Shown: one piece after another, positions 19,435 through 27,443 of the stretch
Position numbering within the stretch: position 1 is the first letter of the stretch
Layout: the number at the start of each line of letters is the position of its first letter
Origin: Pseudanabaena mucicola FACHB-723
GTDB lineage: Bacteria; Cyanobacteriota; Cyanobacteriia; Pseudanabaenales; Pseudanabaenaceae
Assembly (NCBI RefSeq): GCF_014696385.1
Contig: NZ_JACJQB010000026.1
Coordinates: forward strand, 1-47,983
DNA length: 47,983 nt
Direction: 5' to 3'
Translations under genes and position numbers: made by a program
The notes under the pieces: generated by a model
What the model was told of the DNA's origin: nothing
Databases searched by the model: none
Seen by the model: the letters and a program-made list of their open reading frames with translations, nothing else

Positions 19435-19474
19435 ACCAAAAATCCTCGCAATGCGAGGATTTTTGGTTTAAAGC
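19428..19474. terminator. Bidirectional terminator between cytM and rph
   Basis: Perfect 22-bp arms 19428-19449 and 19453-19474, AAT loop, with the cytM stop codon (19432-19434) inside the left arm; rph ends 7 bp beyond the right arm. Confidence 0.85.
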
Positions 19475-19481
19475 ATAGCAA

Positions 19482-20192
19482 TCAGAGTTTTAACAACTCA
19501 CCGATTCCCTTTTCAGCAACATCAAGCATTTGGTTTAATTGCGATCGCGAAAATGTTTTGGATTCCGCAGTGCCTTGCACCTCGATCAGATTACCTGTGT
19601 CGTCCATCACCACATTTAGGTCAACACTAACCGCCAAGTCCTCTTTGTAGTTCAGATCTAAAATTGGCTGATCATCCCATAAACCCACAGATACTGCGGC
19701 TACGGCATTCCGAATTGGCGATCGCAGAATTTTGCCCTCTGCCAGTAAGCGATCGCAAGCAGCTTTTAGGGCGATAAATCCACCCGTGATCCCGCCTGTG
19801 CGTGTGCCGCCATCGGCTTGTAACACATCAATATCGACGGTGAAAGTATAATTTGCGATCGCAGTCATATCCAGAGCTGCCCGTAAGCTGCGCCCAATCA
19901 GTCGTTGAATTTCCTGAGTCCGCCCCGATAGTTTCGTAAACTCGCGCTGTTGCCGTGGAATCGTCGCCGCAGGGAGCATTCGATATTCTGCCGTCAGCCA
20001 GCCTTGATTGCTACCAGCCAAAAATTTGGGTACGCCTTCTTCGATGGAAACAGTGCAGATTAATTGGGTATCACCAAACTTTGCCAAGACTGAACCCGCA
20101 GGGGCTTGAGTAAATGGCATCTGTAACTGCACAGGGCGCAATTGATCCCAAGCTCTCCCATCAGGACGCTGGAGAATGGGTAAATCGCTCAT
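19482..20192 (-). CDS. rph: Ribonuclease PH
   Basis: RNase PH trims tRNA 3' ends phosphorolytically, releasing nucleoside diphosphates. The 236-residue length is standard. Family landmarks are seen: N-terminal [12 protein letters not shown], the R[13 protein letters not shown] block, and [12 protein letters not shown], the phosphate-binding G-G-T-R-T segment. The ATG at 20192 gives the expected M-S-D-L-P start. Monocistronic by layout. Confidence 0.96.
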   Translation of the reverse strand: MSDLPILQRPDGRAWDQLRPVQLQMPFTQAPAGSVLAKFGDTQLICTVSIEEGVPKFLAGSNQGWLTAEYRMLPAATIPRQQREFTKLSGRTQEIQRLIGRSLRAALDMTAIANYTFTVDIDVLQADGGTRTGGITGGFIALKAACDRLLAEGKILRSPIRNAVAAVSVGLWDDQPILDLNYKEDLAVSVDLNVVMDDTGNLIEVQGTAESKTFSRSQLNQMLDVAEKGIGELLKL

Positions 20193-20263
20193 GGGTCACT
20201 CTTCGTTAAGGTATGTCATCACAATCATATAGCAATGCAAGTTTTGCTTGCTTTTGCTTAGGT

Positions 20264-21766
20264 TTACTTTTTTTTGCCCTTTTTAGATGGCGGATCACGA
20301 AGGCGTGGAGGCGTAATTACTGGTTCGGTAGGAGCTATCTGTTCGGTAGGAGCAGTCTGTTCGGTAGGAGCTATCTGTTCTTGAGGACTAAGTTCTACTG
20401 CTTTTGCAAAGGCAGCGATCGCCTCCTCCTCCCGTCCTAGCCTTCTCAGTAATAACCCCTTCGCGCCCCAAATCTTTGGATTTGTTGGATCAATTTTTAG
20501 TGCTTCTTCTACTTTCGCCAAAGCTTCTTGAGGTTTATTGTTGCGATTAAGCACCAGTGCCTGAGCCAATAATTCTTCAACGGATAAAGGCGTTGGTGCA
20601 ACAGTCGGAGTTGGCGTTGGGCTAGATGATGGCGTTGTTATGGGACTTATCGATGGAGTAGTTGCGGTGGGACTACTGGTAACTTCCGTAATTGGTGATT
20701 TGTTACTAAATTTAGCGAACACAAAGCTGATAATTAACAGAATTAAAGCGCTACTTCCCGCAATCCATAGCCAAAGTGGAAGCCGACGAGTTGCCACACT
20801 TTGGAACGGGATGGTATGCAGTTGACTCGGATGCTCTTTTTGCAAATAGACATCTGGCGACTGCGGCGAGACAACCACGGTTTCAAGGTTACTAACAGTA
20901 TTGTTAGCATTGATTACAGTAGGTAAGTCATTGTCCTGAGCAATTGTGGCGATCGCTGCCAGTACCTGCTGGGCAGTTTGATAGCGCTGACGAAAATCAT
21001 AGCGAACCATCTTGTCGAGAATGTCAAGAAATTTTGCTGAGTAAACACCCTGCGGGACGAGATCGCGCCAAAGTAGCTCGGCAGTTTCAGGATGTTCATG
21101 AAAGCGACGCGGCTCTGCGCCAGTGATCGCTTGAATACCCATCATCCCCACTGCATAGATATCGCTACTAAAGCGAGGCTTACCATTCAGTTGTTCTGTC
21201 GGCATGTACCCAGGGGAGCCGATCGCAATCGTCAGATTGGTATTTCCCTGTGAATCTCCTGCCAGACCACCAATTTCTTTAACTGCGCCAAAATCGATTA
21301 ACACAATTTTTTGGTCAGACTTACGCCTGATTAAGTTCGCAGGCTTAATGTCACGGTGGACTACACCTTGACCATGGACAAAAACTAAAATTTCTAATAG
21401 CTCTTTTAGCAAGGTCAGCACTGTCGATTCAGGCAGGTGCTTGCCAGTCCCAATCTCTTTGCTGAGATCTGAACCATCAGCAAATTCTTGAACTAGATAA
21501 AATTCATTACCTTCTTGAAAATGGGCAAGTAAACGGGGAATGCGATCGTGATTGCCTAGGGCATAGAGAATTTCTGCTTCTTGATCAAACAAGCGCTTAG
21601 CAGTTTCCAAGACAAATGGCTCACTAGAGATCGGTTTGAGTTGCTTGACGACGCAAGTGGGCTGTGTTGGCAGATCAATGTCTTGGGCTAGATATGTTTG
21701 TCCAAAGCCACCACCACCAAGGTGACTCACGATTTTGTAATGCCCTCTAAGCGTTGTGTTTAGCAC
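20264..21766 (-). CDS. Ser/Thr protein kinase with TM helix and TPR tail
   Basis: A 500-residue membrane-tethered Hanks-type kinase. The kinase domain (about 10-270) has the Gly loop G-G-G-G-F-G (17-22), Lys41 for ATP, H-R-D-I-K-P-A-N with catalytic Asp139, and D-F-G-A-V, so it should be active. A TM helix follows (about 328-350), then a Ser/Thr/Pro-rich spacer and two TPR units (about 395-460). The last 40 residues are a short repeat of A-P-T-E-Q plus a Lys-rich end. The GTG start at 21766 lies 2 bp after the stop of the upstream two-TM gene, which implies translational coupling. Confidence 0.92.
   Translation of the reverse strand: MLNTTLRGHYKIVSHLGGGGFGQTYLAQDIDLPTQPTCVVKQLKPISSEPFVLETAKRLFDQEAEILYALGNHDRIPRLLAHFQEGNEFYLVQEFADGSDLSKEIGTGKHLPESTVLTLLKELLEILVFVHGQGVVHRDIKPANLIRRKSDQKIVLIDFGAVKEIGGLAGDSQGNTNLTIAIGSPGYMPTEQLNGKPRFSSDIYAVGMMGIQAITGAEPRRFHEHPETAELLWRDLVPQGVYSAKFLDILDKMVRYDFRQRYQTAQQVLAAIATIAQDNDLPTVINANNTVSNLETVVVSPQSPDVYLQKEHPSQLHTIPFQSVATRRLPLWLWIAGSSALILLIISFVFAKFSNKSPITEVTSSPTATTPSISPITTPSSSPTPTPTVAPTPLSVEELLAQALVLNRNNKPQEALAKVEEALKIDPTNPKIWGAKGLLLRRLGREEEAIAAFAKAVELSPQEQIAPTEQTAPTEQIAPTEPVITPPRLRDPPSKKGKKK
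20323..20376. repeat. Three 18-bp tandem repeats in the kinase C-terminus
   Basis: Units of 18 bp beginning GTTCGGTAGGAGC fill 20323-20340, 20341-20358 and 20359-20376; the first and third are identical. They encode the A-P-T-E-Q-(I/T) repeat of the kinase tail. Being a multiple of three, copy number can change without breaking the frame. Confidence 0.85.
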
Positions 21767-21768
21767 AA

Positions 21769-22197
21769 TTAATCTGCATTACCTCTAGATCCAAAGTAAA
21801 AACCAAGTGCTGTACCTATTAATCCAGTCTGGGCAGTCAATATGAATGTGATTAGATCTTTCGCTAACGTACTAGTTTTATCAAACGAACTATTCTTTTT
21901 CTCATCAACAATAAATCCTGACATTATTATCAGGGAAATGATCAGACAAAAGCTAGCCGCTATAGTGCCAGCAAGTGTATAAGTTAAAAAGGTGGCTAAC
22001 CATGAACGAGTTGTCTCTTGTCTAGCTGGAATATCAACTTCTTCGCCCTGTGTTGGAGTAATGTCTTTAAGACTAACTCCCTCAATATTTTTATTTGTCC
22101 GAATATAATCCCTATTTATTTCAACATCAGGTAAATTGGAAATCTTGTTTGTCTCCAAAGGTTGCGAAATAGGCGTATTTTTTTCTTCAGGATTCAT
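21769..22197 (-). CDS. Two-TM protein of unknown function, kinase-coupled
   Basis: I do not recognise the family. The 142-residue protein has a polar, probably cytosolic N-terminus of about 75 residues, then two hydrophobic helices (about 80-102 and about 118-137) and ends with T-G-L-I-G-T-A-L-G-F-Y-F-G-S-R, a motif I know from other small bacterial membrane proteins of unknown function. It sits immediately upstream of the kinase gene (2-bp gap), so the two are probably made together, and its N-terminal Ser/Thr-rich part could be a kinase substrate. I use the ATG at 22197; a TTG at 22224 is also in frame. Confidence 0.6.
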   Translation of the reverse strand: MNPEEKNTPISQPLETNKISNLPDVEINRDYIRTNKNIEGVSLKDITPTQGEEVDIPARQETTRSWLATFLTYTLAGTIAASFCLIISLIIMSGFIVDEKKNSSFDKTSTLAKDLITFILTAQTGLIGTALGFYFGSRGNAD

Positions 22198-22235
22198 GAC
22201 CACAATTGCTGGTTGATATTCCAAATATATTTCTC

Positions 22236-22559
22236 TTACTTTAAGTCAATCCTACGAACTGAATTATCTTTGTGCTGGACTAAAAGCTTACCGCCTTGCT
22301 TAGCCGTAAGATCGTGAATATATGCGGCAATAGCGATCGCTTTTTTGAGAGCAACTTCTGGACTGATACCTTGCTCTTCTGCAAGCCAATTAATTAGATT
22401 TACTGTTTCGTTATCAATTTTGCTAGGGGTTGGAGAATCAACTGTCAAATGAGTCTCGCCTTGAGAAATTGAATAAACATTTCGATTAGATAAATCATCA
22501 GACATAAAATACATTTTATCGTCTGCAATTCTAGTCCCAGACCTTGTATATTTTGGCAT
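22236..22559 (-). CDS. Small protein with possible ribbon-helix-helix-like C-terminus
   Basis: A 107-residue protein I cannot assign. Its C-terminal 60 residues (D-N-E-T-V-N-L-I-N-W-L-A-E-E-Q-G-I-S and onward, ending R-R-I-D-L-K) have the helix-turn-helix amphipathic pattern followed by a beta strand seen in CopG-like small proteins, but this is only pattern likeness. It precedes the two-TM gene by 38 bp on the same strand and may open a three-gene unit with the kinase. The ATG at 22559 is chosen over a TTG at 22616. Confidence 0.55.
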   Translation of the reverse strand: MPKYTRSGTRIADDKMYFMSDDLSNRNVYSISQGETHLTVDSPTPSKIDNETVNLINWLAEEQGISPEVALKKAIAIAAYIHDLTAKQGGKLLVQHKDNSVRRIDLK

Positions 22560-22644
22560 AGGTTTACAAATTACATTCTTTGTACTTTCAGTATAGCCTT
22601 GGGTAATTACCACCAAGATAGATCTCTGACTTGTATCTTAAAAC

Positions 22645-22681
22645 AAAAAATAGGAAAGCGTAAAACGCTTTCCTATTTTTT
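22645..22681. terminator. Terminator after frp
   Basis: Perfect 17-bp arms 22645-22661 and 22665-22681, AAA loop, A6 and T6 at the outer ends, 44 bp after the frp stop on the minus strand and upstream of the kinase cassette. Between the hairpin and frp, TTGAGGTTAG is repeated twice. Confidence 0.8.
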
Positions 22682-22725
22682 TGAGGTTAGTTTTTGAGGT
22701 TAGCTTTACAAAACACTTGCCAGCT

Positions 22726-23052
22726 TTACATAGAAGCAAGTGCGGCGATCTTAGAAATCTTGTCCGTGCTTAGCCCCTCTAGCTCATCAATGCTTAACCA
22801 CCCGTCTTTAACCAACCCCGCAAACACAAACACCAACATCGACAACTGATAGTCATAGCGTCCATCGACTTCATGGCGTTTAATGCTCAAAAAGTCATGT
22901 AAGCGCCACATGTCATCAATTTCATTGACAGAGCTAGCTCTGTGACGCACTGAGTCAATCAGAGCGCCAATTTCACGCTTGTAGGCAATATCAAACGCCT
23001 TTCTAGCTGCGGTTTCTTCAGTCGTTGTCCATTCGGCATTCATTACTTGCAT
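22726..23052 (-). CDS. frp: Fluorescence recovery protein
   Basis: FRP binds the active red form of orange carotenoid protein (OCP), detaches it from the phycobilisome and speeds its return to the orange form, ending photoprotective quenching. The 108-residue protein has the family core: A-Y-K-R-E-I (about 23-28), I-D-D-M-W-R-L-H-D-F-L (45-55) with the conserved Trp49, His52 and Asp53 of the OCP-contact and dimer surface, then K-R-H-E-V-D-G-R-Y-D. In cyanobacteria frp often lies near ocp; here no OCP gene lies in the window. Start ATG 23052 or 23043. Confidence 0.87.
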   Translation of the reverse strand: MQVMNAEWTTTEETAARKAFDIAYKREIGALIDSVRHRASSVNEIDDMWRLHDFLSIKRHEVDGRYDYQLSMLVFVFAGLVKDGWLSIDELEGLSTDKISKIAALASM

Positions 23053-23294
23053 TTTAAAGTTGGTCTAATAGAAAAGATTTATTTATATTAAGAATAATAA
23101 CAACTTATGCTTAGATCTTGCAATTACCACTAGATCTCTTTATTTTTTGCTGCCTTTTGGGGATCAATTTTAATTTTTGGGTTGTCCGCGTCTTTGGTGG
23201 AGAAAACCCCAAAATTTAGTTGCAACTTTTGTTATGTATTTGTGCAAACATTTGCTAGTATATAAATCGCTCTTTTGACGAACGAGCAAATTTA

Positions 23295-23366
23295 GGGTGA
23301 CTGGCGCAGTGGTAGCGCATCGGACTCTTAATCCGCTGGTCCTGGGTTCGAATCCCAGGTCACCCA
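23295..23366 (+). tRNA. tRNA-Lys (anticodon CUU)
   Basis: A 72-nt cloverleaf: acceptor arms GGGTGAC (23295-23301) and GTCACCC (23359-23365) pair perfectly, the T arm carries GGTTCGAATCC, the D arm GCGCAGTGGTAGCGC, and the anticodon loop CTCTTAA gives CUU (Lys, AAG codon). The discriminator base is A23366 and CCA is not encoded. One unpaired position lies at the top of the anticodon stem. The open frame on the opposite strand here is an artefact of the tRNA. Confidence 0.95.
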
Positions 23367-23476
23367 TATTTACGATTTAAGTTAGAGGAAGCGCTTCCTC
23401 TAACTTTTGGCGAAACACTACAAAAATCAAAGCGATCGCATACACTAGTAACAAATCTTTACGATTATTGCTAGCG

Positions 23477-26347
23477 ATGCCAGACCATACCCACATCCAT
23501 GTTAGAGGTGCAAAACAGCACAATCTTAAAAATGTTGACCTCACCATTCCTCGGGACAAATTAATTGTATTTACAGGGGTGTCTGGCTCTGGCAAATCGT
23601 CTTTAGCCTTCGATACGATTTTTGCGGAGGGGCAACGGCGTTACGTGGAATCGCTGAGTGCCTATGCACGACAATTTTTAGGACAAGTTGATAAGCCCGA
23701 TGTGGACTACATCGAGGGTTTGAGTCCTGCGATTTCGATTGACCAAAAATCGACTTCCCATAATCCCCGCTCTACGGTTGGCACGGTTACCGAGATTTAT
23801 GATTATTTACGATTGCTATTTGGGCGGGCAGGTTCGCCCCATTGCCCGATTTGCGATCGCAATATTGCACCGCAAACCATTGATTGGATGGTTGATGCAA
23901 TTATGGAAATTAGCGATCGCACTAAATTTCAACTACTTGCACCAGTTATTCGCGGTAAAAAGGGAACTCACAAAAAACTATTAGCCAGCCTTGCCTCTGA
24001 AGGATTTGGACGAGTGCGGATTGATGGCGAAGTGCGGGAACTCAGCGACAATATTGAACTTGATAAAAATAAGCTCCATGACATTGAAATTGTCGTTGAT
24101 CGCCTTGCGCGAAAAGATGGCATTCAAGAACGATTAACCGATTCCTTAGCAACTTGTTTGAAACGTGCCGAAGGGATTGCGATGGTGGAGATTATGTCTG
24201 CATCTCCAGAGAACGATGGGAGCAAGAATCATATTCTTACTTTCTCGGAAAACTTTGCCTGTCCCGAACATGGCGCAGTAATGGAAGAACTATCGCCACG
24301 AATGTTTTCCTTCAATTCTCCCTATGGAGCTTGCCCTGCCTGTCACGGTTTGGGAAGTATTAAAACCTTTAATCCCGAATTGATTGTGCCTGATCCGTCA
24401 CTACCCGTCTATGCCGCGATCGCGCCTTGGGCAGATAAGACCCATACCTATTACATTTCTTTGTTATCCAGTGTTGGCGAATATGCAGGTTTTGAGATTA
24501 ATACCCCTTGGCAAGATCTGTCACAGGCGCAGATTGACATCATTTTGCATGGCACTACCGAAAAGATTTTAATTAAACCCGACTCGTTATATCGCGATCG
24601 CAGTGAGGGATATTACAAACGCTATGAGGGTGCGATCGCAATTTTAGAGCAACAGTACAAAGAGGCAGGGGAATCACAAAGGCAGAAGTTAGAGAACTAC
24701 CTAATTGAGCAACCCTGCGCCACTTGTGAAGGCACGCGACTCAAGCCCGAATCCCTTGCAGTAAGGATTGGGGGCTATCATATTATTGATTTTGTCTCCG
24801 TTCCCATTGGCACTTGTTTAGAACGTCTACAAAATCTCAATCTTGATGCGCGAACAAGACAAATTGGCGATCGGGTATTACAGGAAATTGAAGCCAGACT
24901 GCAATTTCTCTTAGATGTTGGCTTAGACTATCTCACCCTCGATCGCTCCACGATGTCTCTCTCTGGCGGAGAAGCCCAACGGATTCGTCTCGCCACTCAG
25001 ATTGGGTCAGGGCTAACAGGTGTTCTTTATGTATTAGATGAGCCGAGCATTGGACTGCATCAGAGGGATAATTCCCGACTCCTCGCCACCTTAACGAAAC
25101 TACGCGATCTCGGTAACACCTTGATTGTGGTAGAACATGACGAGGAAACGATCCGTGCTGCCGACTATCTTGTCGATATTGGTCCTGGGGCAGGGGTGCA
25201 TGGTGGTCGCGTCATCGCCCAAGGCAATGTCAAAGATATTGAGGAACATCCCGAATCCCTCACAGGGGCTTATCTCTCGAAACGGAAGCAGATCCATACA
25301 CCCACAGAACGTCGTGAAGGAAATGGGAAGCACCTCGAAATTTGTAATGCCTACTTAAACAATCTCAAAAACATCAATGTCAAACTGCCTTTGGGAAAAC
25401 TGGTCTGCATCACAGGCGTATCAGGCTCTGGCAAATCAACACTCATCAATGACCTGCTGCACCATTCCCTTGATCACCATTTCTCTCGCAAAGTACCAGC
25501 ACCCAAAGGACTTGATGAGGTCAAAGGACTCCAAGCTCTTGATAAATTCATCGTCATTGATCAGTCCCCAATCGGACGGACTCCCCGTTCCAATCCTGCT
25601 ACCTATACAGGGCTATTTGATGTCATTCGGGAAACCTTCGCCCTCACAACGGCGGCAAAAACTAGAGGCTATAAAGCAGGGCAGTTCTCTTTTAATGTCA
25701 AAGGTGGACGCTGTGAAGCCTGTGCAGGACAGGGGGTGAATATCATTTCCATGAATTTTCTACCCGATGTCTATGTGCAGTGCGATGTTTGCAAAGGGGC
25801 AAGATATAACCGTGAAACTTTGCAAGTGAAGTATAAAGACAAGACGATCGCCGATGTTTTAGATATGACGATCGAAGAGGCGAGACAATTCTTTGAAAAT
25901 ATTCCCTCAGCACATACGAAATTGGGAATGTTAGTGGATGTGGGGCTAGGCTATGTGAGGTTGGGACAGTCTGCACCGACCCTCTCTGGTGGTGAGGCGC
26001 AACGGGTGAAGCTAGCCACAGAGCTATCCCGTCGAGCGACGGGTAAAACCCTCTATCTGATTGATGAACCCACGACGGGTTTAAGTTTCTACGATGTCCA
26101 TAAATTACTGGATGTGATGCAGCGCCTTGTTGATAAGGGCAATAGCATTATCACGATTGAGCATAATCTCGATGTGATTCGCTGTGCGGATTGGATTATT
26201 GATTTGGGGCCAGAGGGTGGCAATTTGGGTGGTGAAGTGATTGCTGAGGGAACACCTGAGCAGGTTGCCAAGGTGAAGAAATCCTATACAGGTAAATATC
26301 TAAAGCAAGTTTTAGCAGCATATCCACGCACAATATCCGCGACATGA
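23477..26347 (+). CDS. uvrA: Excinuclease ABC subunit A
   Basis: UvrA finds helix-distorting lesions and loads UvrB in nucleotide excision repair, a vital task in a light-exposed organism. The 956-residue protein has two ABC modules: Walker A G-V-S-G-S-G-K-S-S and G-V-S-G-S-G-K-S-T, two L-S-G-G-E-A-Q-R signatures, and Walker B L-D-E-P-S-I-G-L and I-D-E-P-T-T-G-L. Zinc modules show as C-P-I-C, C-x-x-C in Y-G-A-C-P-A-C-H-G and C-E-A-C with C-D-V-C. The ATG at 23477 is chosen over a TTG nine bases upstream. It ends at a two-way terminator. Confidence 0.98.
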   Translation: MPDHTHIHVRGAKQHNLKNVDLTIPRDKLIVFTGVSGSGKSSLAFDTIFAEGQRRYVESLSAYARQFLGQVDKPDVDYIEGLSPAISIDQKSTSHNPRSTVGTVTEIYDYLRLLFGRAGSPHCPICDRNIAPQTIDWMVDAIMEISDRTKFQLLAPVIRGKKGTHKKLLASLASEGFGRVRIDGEVRELSDNIELDKNKLHDIEIVVDRLARKDGIQERLTDSLATCLKRAEGIAMVEIMSASPENDGSKNHILTFSENFACPEHGAVMEELSPRMFSFNSPYGACPACHGLGSIKTFNPELIVPDPSLPVYAAIAPWADKTHTYYISLLSSVGEYAGFEINTPWQDLSQAQIDIILHGTTEKILIKPDSLYRDRSEGYYKRYEGAIAILEQQYKEAGESQRQKLENYLIEQPCATCEGTRLKPESLAVRIGGYHIIDFVSVPIGTCLERLQNLNLDARTRQIGDRVLQEIEARLQFLLDVGLDYLTLDRSTMSLSGGEAQRIRLATQIGSGLTGVLYVLDEPSIGLHQRDNSRLLATLTKLRDLGNTLIVVEHDEETIRAADYLVDIGPGAGVHGGRVIAQGNVKDIEEHPESLTGAYLSKRKQIHTPTERREGNGKHLEICNAYLNNLKNINVKLPLGKLVCITGVSGSGKSTLINDLLHHSLDHHFSRKVPAPKGLDEVKGLQALDKFIVIDQSPIGRTPRSNPATYTGLFDVIRETFALTTAAKTRGYKAGQFSFNVKGGRCEACAGQGVNIISMNFLPDVYVQCDVCKGARYNRETLQVKYKDKTIADVLDMTIEEARQFFENIPSAHTKLGMLVDVGLGYVRLGQSAPTLSGGEAQRVKLATELSRRATGKTLYLIDEPTTGLSFYDVHKLLDVMQRLVDKGNSIITIEHNLDVIRCADWIIDLGPEGGNLGGEVIAEGTPEQVAKVKKSYTGKYLKQVLAAYPRTISAT

Positions 26348-26354
26348 TGTCTTT

Positions 26355-26393
26355 ACCCAAATAGATAAAAGCATAGCTTTTATCTATTTGGGT
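26355..26393. terminator. Bidirectional terminator between uvrA and the Rrf2 gene
   Basis: Perfect 18-bp arms 26355-26372 and 26376-26393 around an ATA loop, 8 bp after the uvrA stop, between convergent genes. Confidence 0.82.
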
Positions 26394-26414
26394 TTGAGCT
26401 CAAAGCGCTGTGTT

Positions 26415-26855
26415 TTAGATGTAATACATAGTGGTGGCAATTTGGCGTTGCCGCTGCCGATCGCAGAGATCTTTGAGGGTACAGCTATCTAAAACATTAG
26501 AAGCAGCCTTTTGCGAAGCCTCCCATATTTCATGAATTACCGAAAGAGATGCACTTGTATGTGTCGATTTGTGGTTTTGTTCTGCGATCGCATCATACCC
26601 CTCAATACCTCGGACAACCTCTAATACACTGATTTCCCAAGGATCACGGGCTAGGATATATCCACCCTTAGCTCCGCGCTGACTTTTGACTAAACCTTGA
26701 CGCTTGAGGGTGGCAAGTAATTGCTCTAAATAGCGATCGGGAATATTTTGTTGGACGGCAATTTGACGAATCTGGAGAGGCTGATCGAGCGCAAAATGAT
26801 TAGCTAGCTCAAGCATAGCCAAGATTGCATATTCACTTTTAAGAGAAAGTTCCAC
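26415..26855 (-). CDS. Rrf2 family transcriptional regulator
   Basis: A 146-residue winged-helix regulator of the Rrf2 family (IscR/CymR/NsrR relatives), which control iron-sulfur, cysteine or nitric-oxide responses. The N-terminus S-L-K-S-E-Y-A-I-L-A-M-L-E-L-A and the recognition region I-P-D-R-Y-L-E-Q-L-L-A-T-L-K-R-Q-G-L-V-K are typical, as is the R-G-A-K-G-G-Y-I-L wing. IscR holds its cluster with three cysteines; here I see only two in the sensor loop (S-C-T-L-K-D-L-C), so cluster binding is uncertain. The regulon cannot be inferred from neighbours. Confidence 0.9.
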   Translation of the reverse strand: MELSLKSEYAILAMLELANHFALDQPLQIRQIAVQQNIPDRYLEQLLATLKRQGLVKSQRGAKGGYILARDPWEISVLEVVRGIEGYDAIAEQNHKSTHTSASLSVIHEIWEASQKAASNVLDSCTLKDLCDRQRQRQIATTMYYI

Positions 26856-26982
26856 AACAGACCGTAATTCTTGTTTAAAAACATTTTTCTGAACTGCATT
26901 CTATGATACTACGGTATGTCACTGTAAATTTAGAGCAAATATTCTCTAAAAATCCAAAAGACAAAACGCATTATTCTCCTTT

Positions 26983-27411
26983 TTACTTAACTACTGGTCG
27001 AATAAATCGGCTATTTGCTCTTACATAACATGCCTCTTCTGAGGAAGAGACATCACGAACTGGCATCCAAGGTCTACCATTTTGATCTCGAGGGTTTATG
27101 AAAACTTCGTCAGATCCACCTCGATAGATTTGTACTTCTAAAATATCATTGGCAAAATAAGTACGTTTTACAGGACTATCTATCCTTGGCTCTTGACGAC
27201 AATTGAGTCTATCAACAACAACTCGCCAGAGCGATCCTGTCCCAAATCTATCTCCTCTTGGAGATTGTACATTAGTTTCATTTCTGTGGTAGTTGCCCTG
27301 TTTATCTGGGACAGCAACCTGAGCTTGGATGGCGGTGGCTGACAATAATGTCACTGGCAAGACAACGAGCAGCAGCATAGAATGTTTCAGGGAGATAGAA
27401 ACAGTATTCAT
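26983..27411 (-). CDS. Secreted SH3-like protein of unknown function
   Basis: A 142-residue protein with a signal peptide (hydrophobic residues about 10-28, ending A-T-A-I-Q-A-Q-A) and a C-terminal part resembling a bacterial SH3 domain: L-W-R-V-V-V-D-R-L-N-C-R-Q-E-P, a Y-F-A-N-D-I-L-E-V strand, and P-W-M-P-V-R, then C-Y-V-R-A-N-S-R-F-I. Two cysteines could form a disulfide. Such domains bind cell-wall peptides or mediate contacts outside the membrane. The ATG at 27411 faces the xseA start 32 bp away, so the two genes share one very short divergent promoter region. Confidence 0.65.
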   Translation of the reverse strand: MNTVSISLKHSMLLLVVLPVTLLSATAIQAQVAVPDKQGNYHRNETNVQSPRGDRFGTGSLWRVVVDRLNCRQEPRIDSPVKRTYFANDILEVQIYRGGSDEVFINPRDQNGRPWMPVRDVSSSEEACYVRANSRFIRPVVK

Positions 27412-27443
27412 ATTATGAAGAGATCGCAGCATGGGCAGTGTAT

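Noticed and set aside
23170-23367. Open frame on the minus strand starting M-G-D-L-G-F-E-P-R-T
   Set aside because: This is the well-known false protein produced by reading a tRNA gene on the opposite strand; the tRNA-Lys at 23295-23366 explains it.
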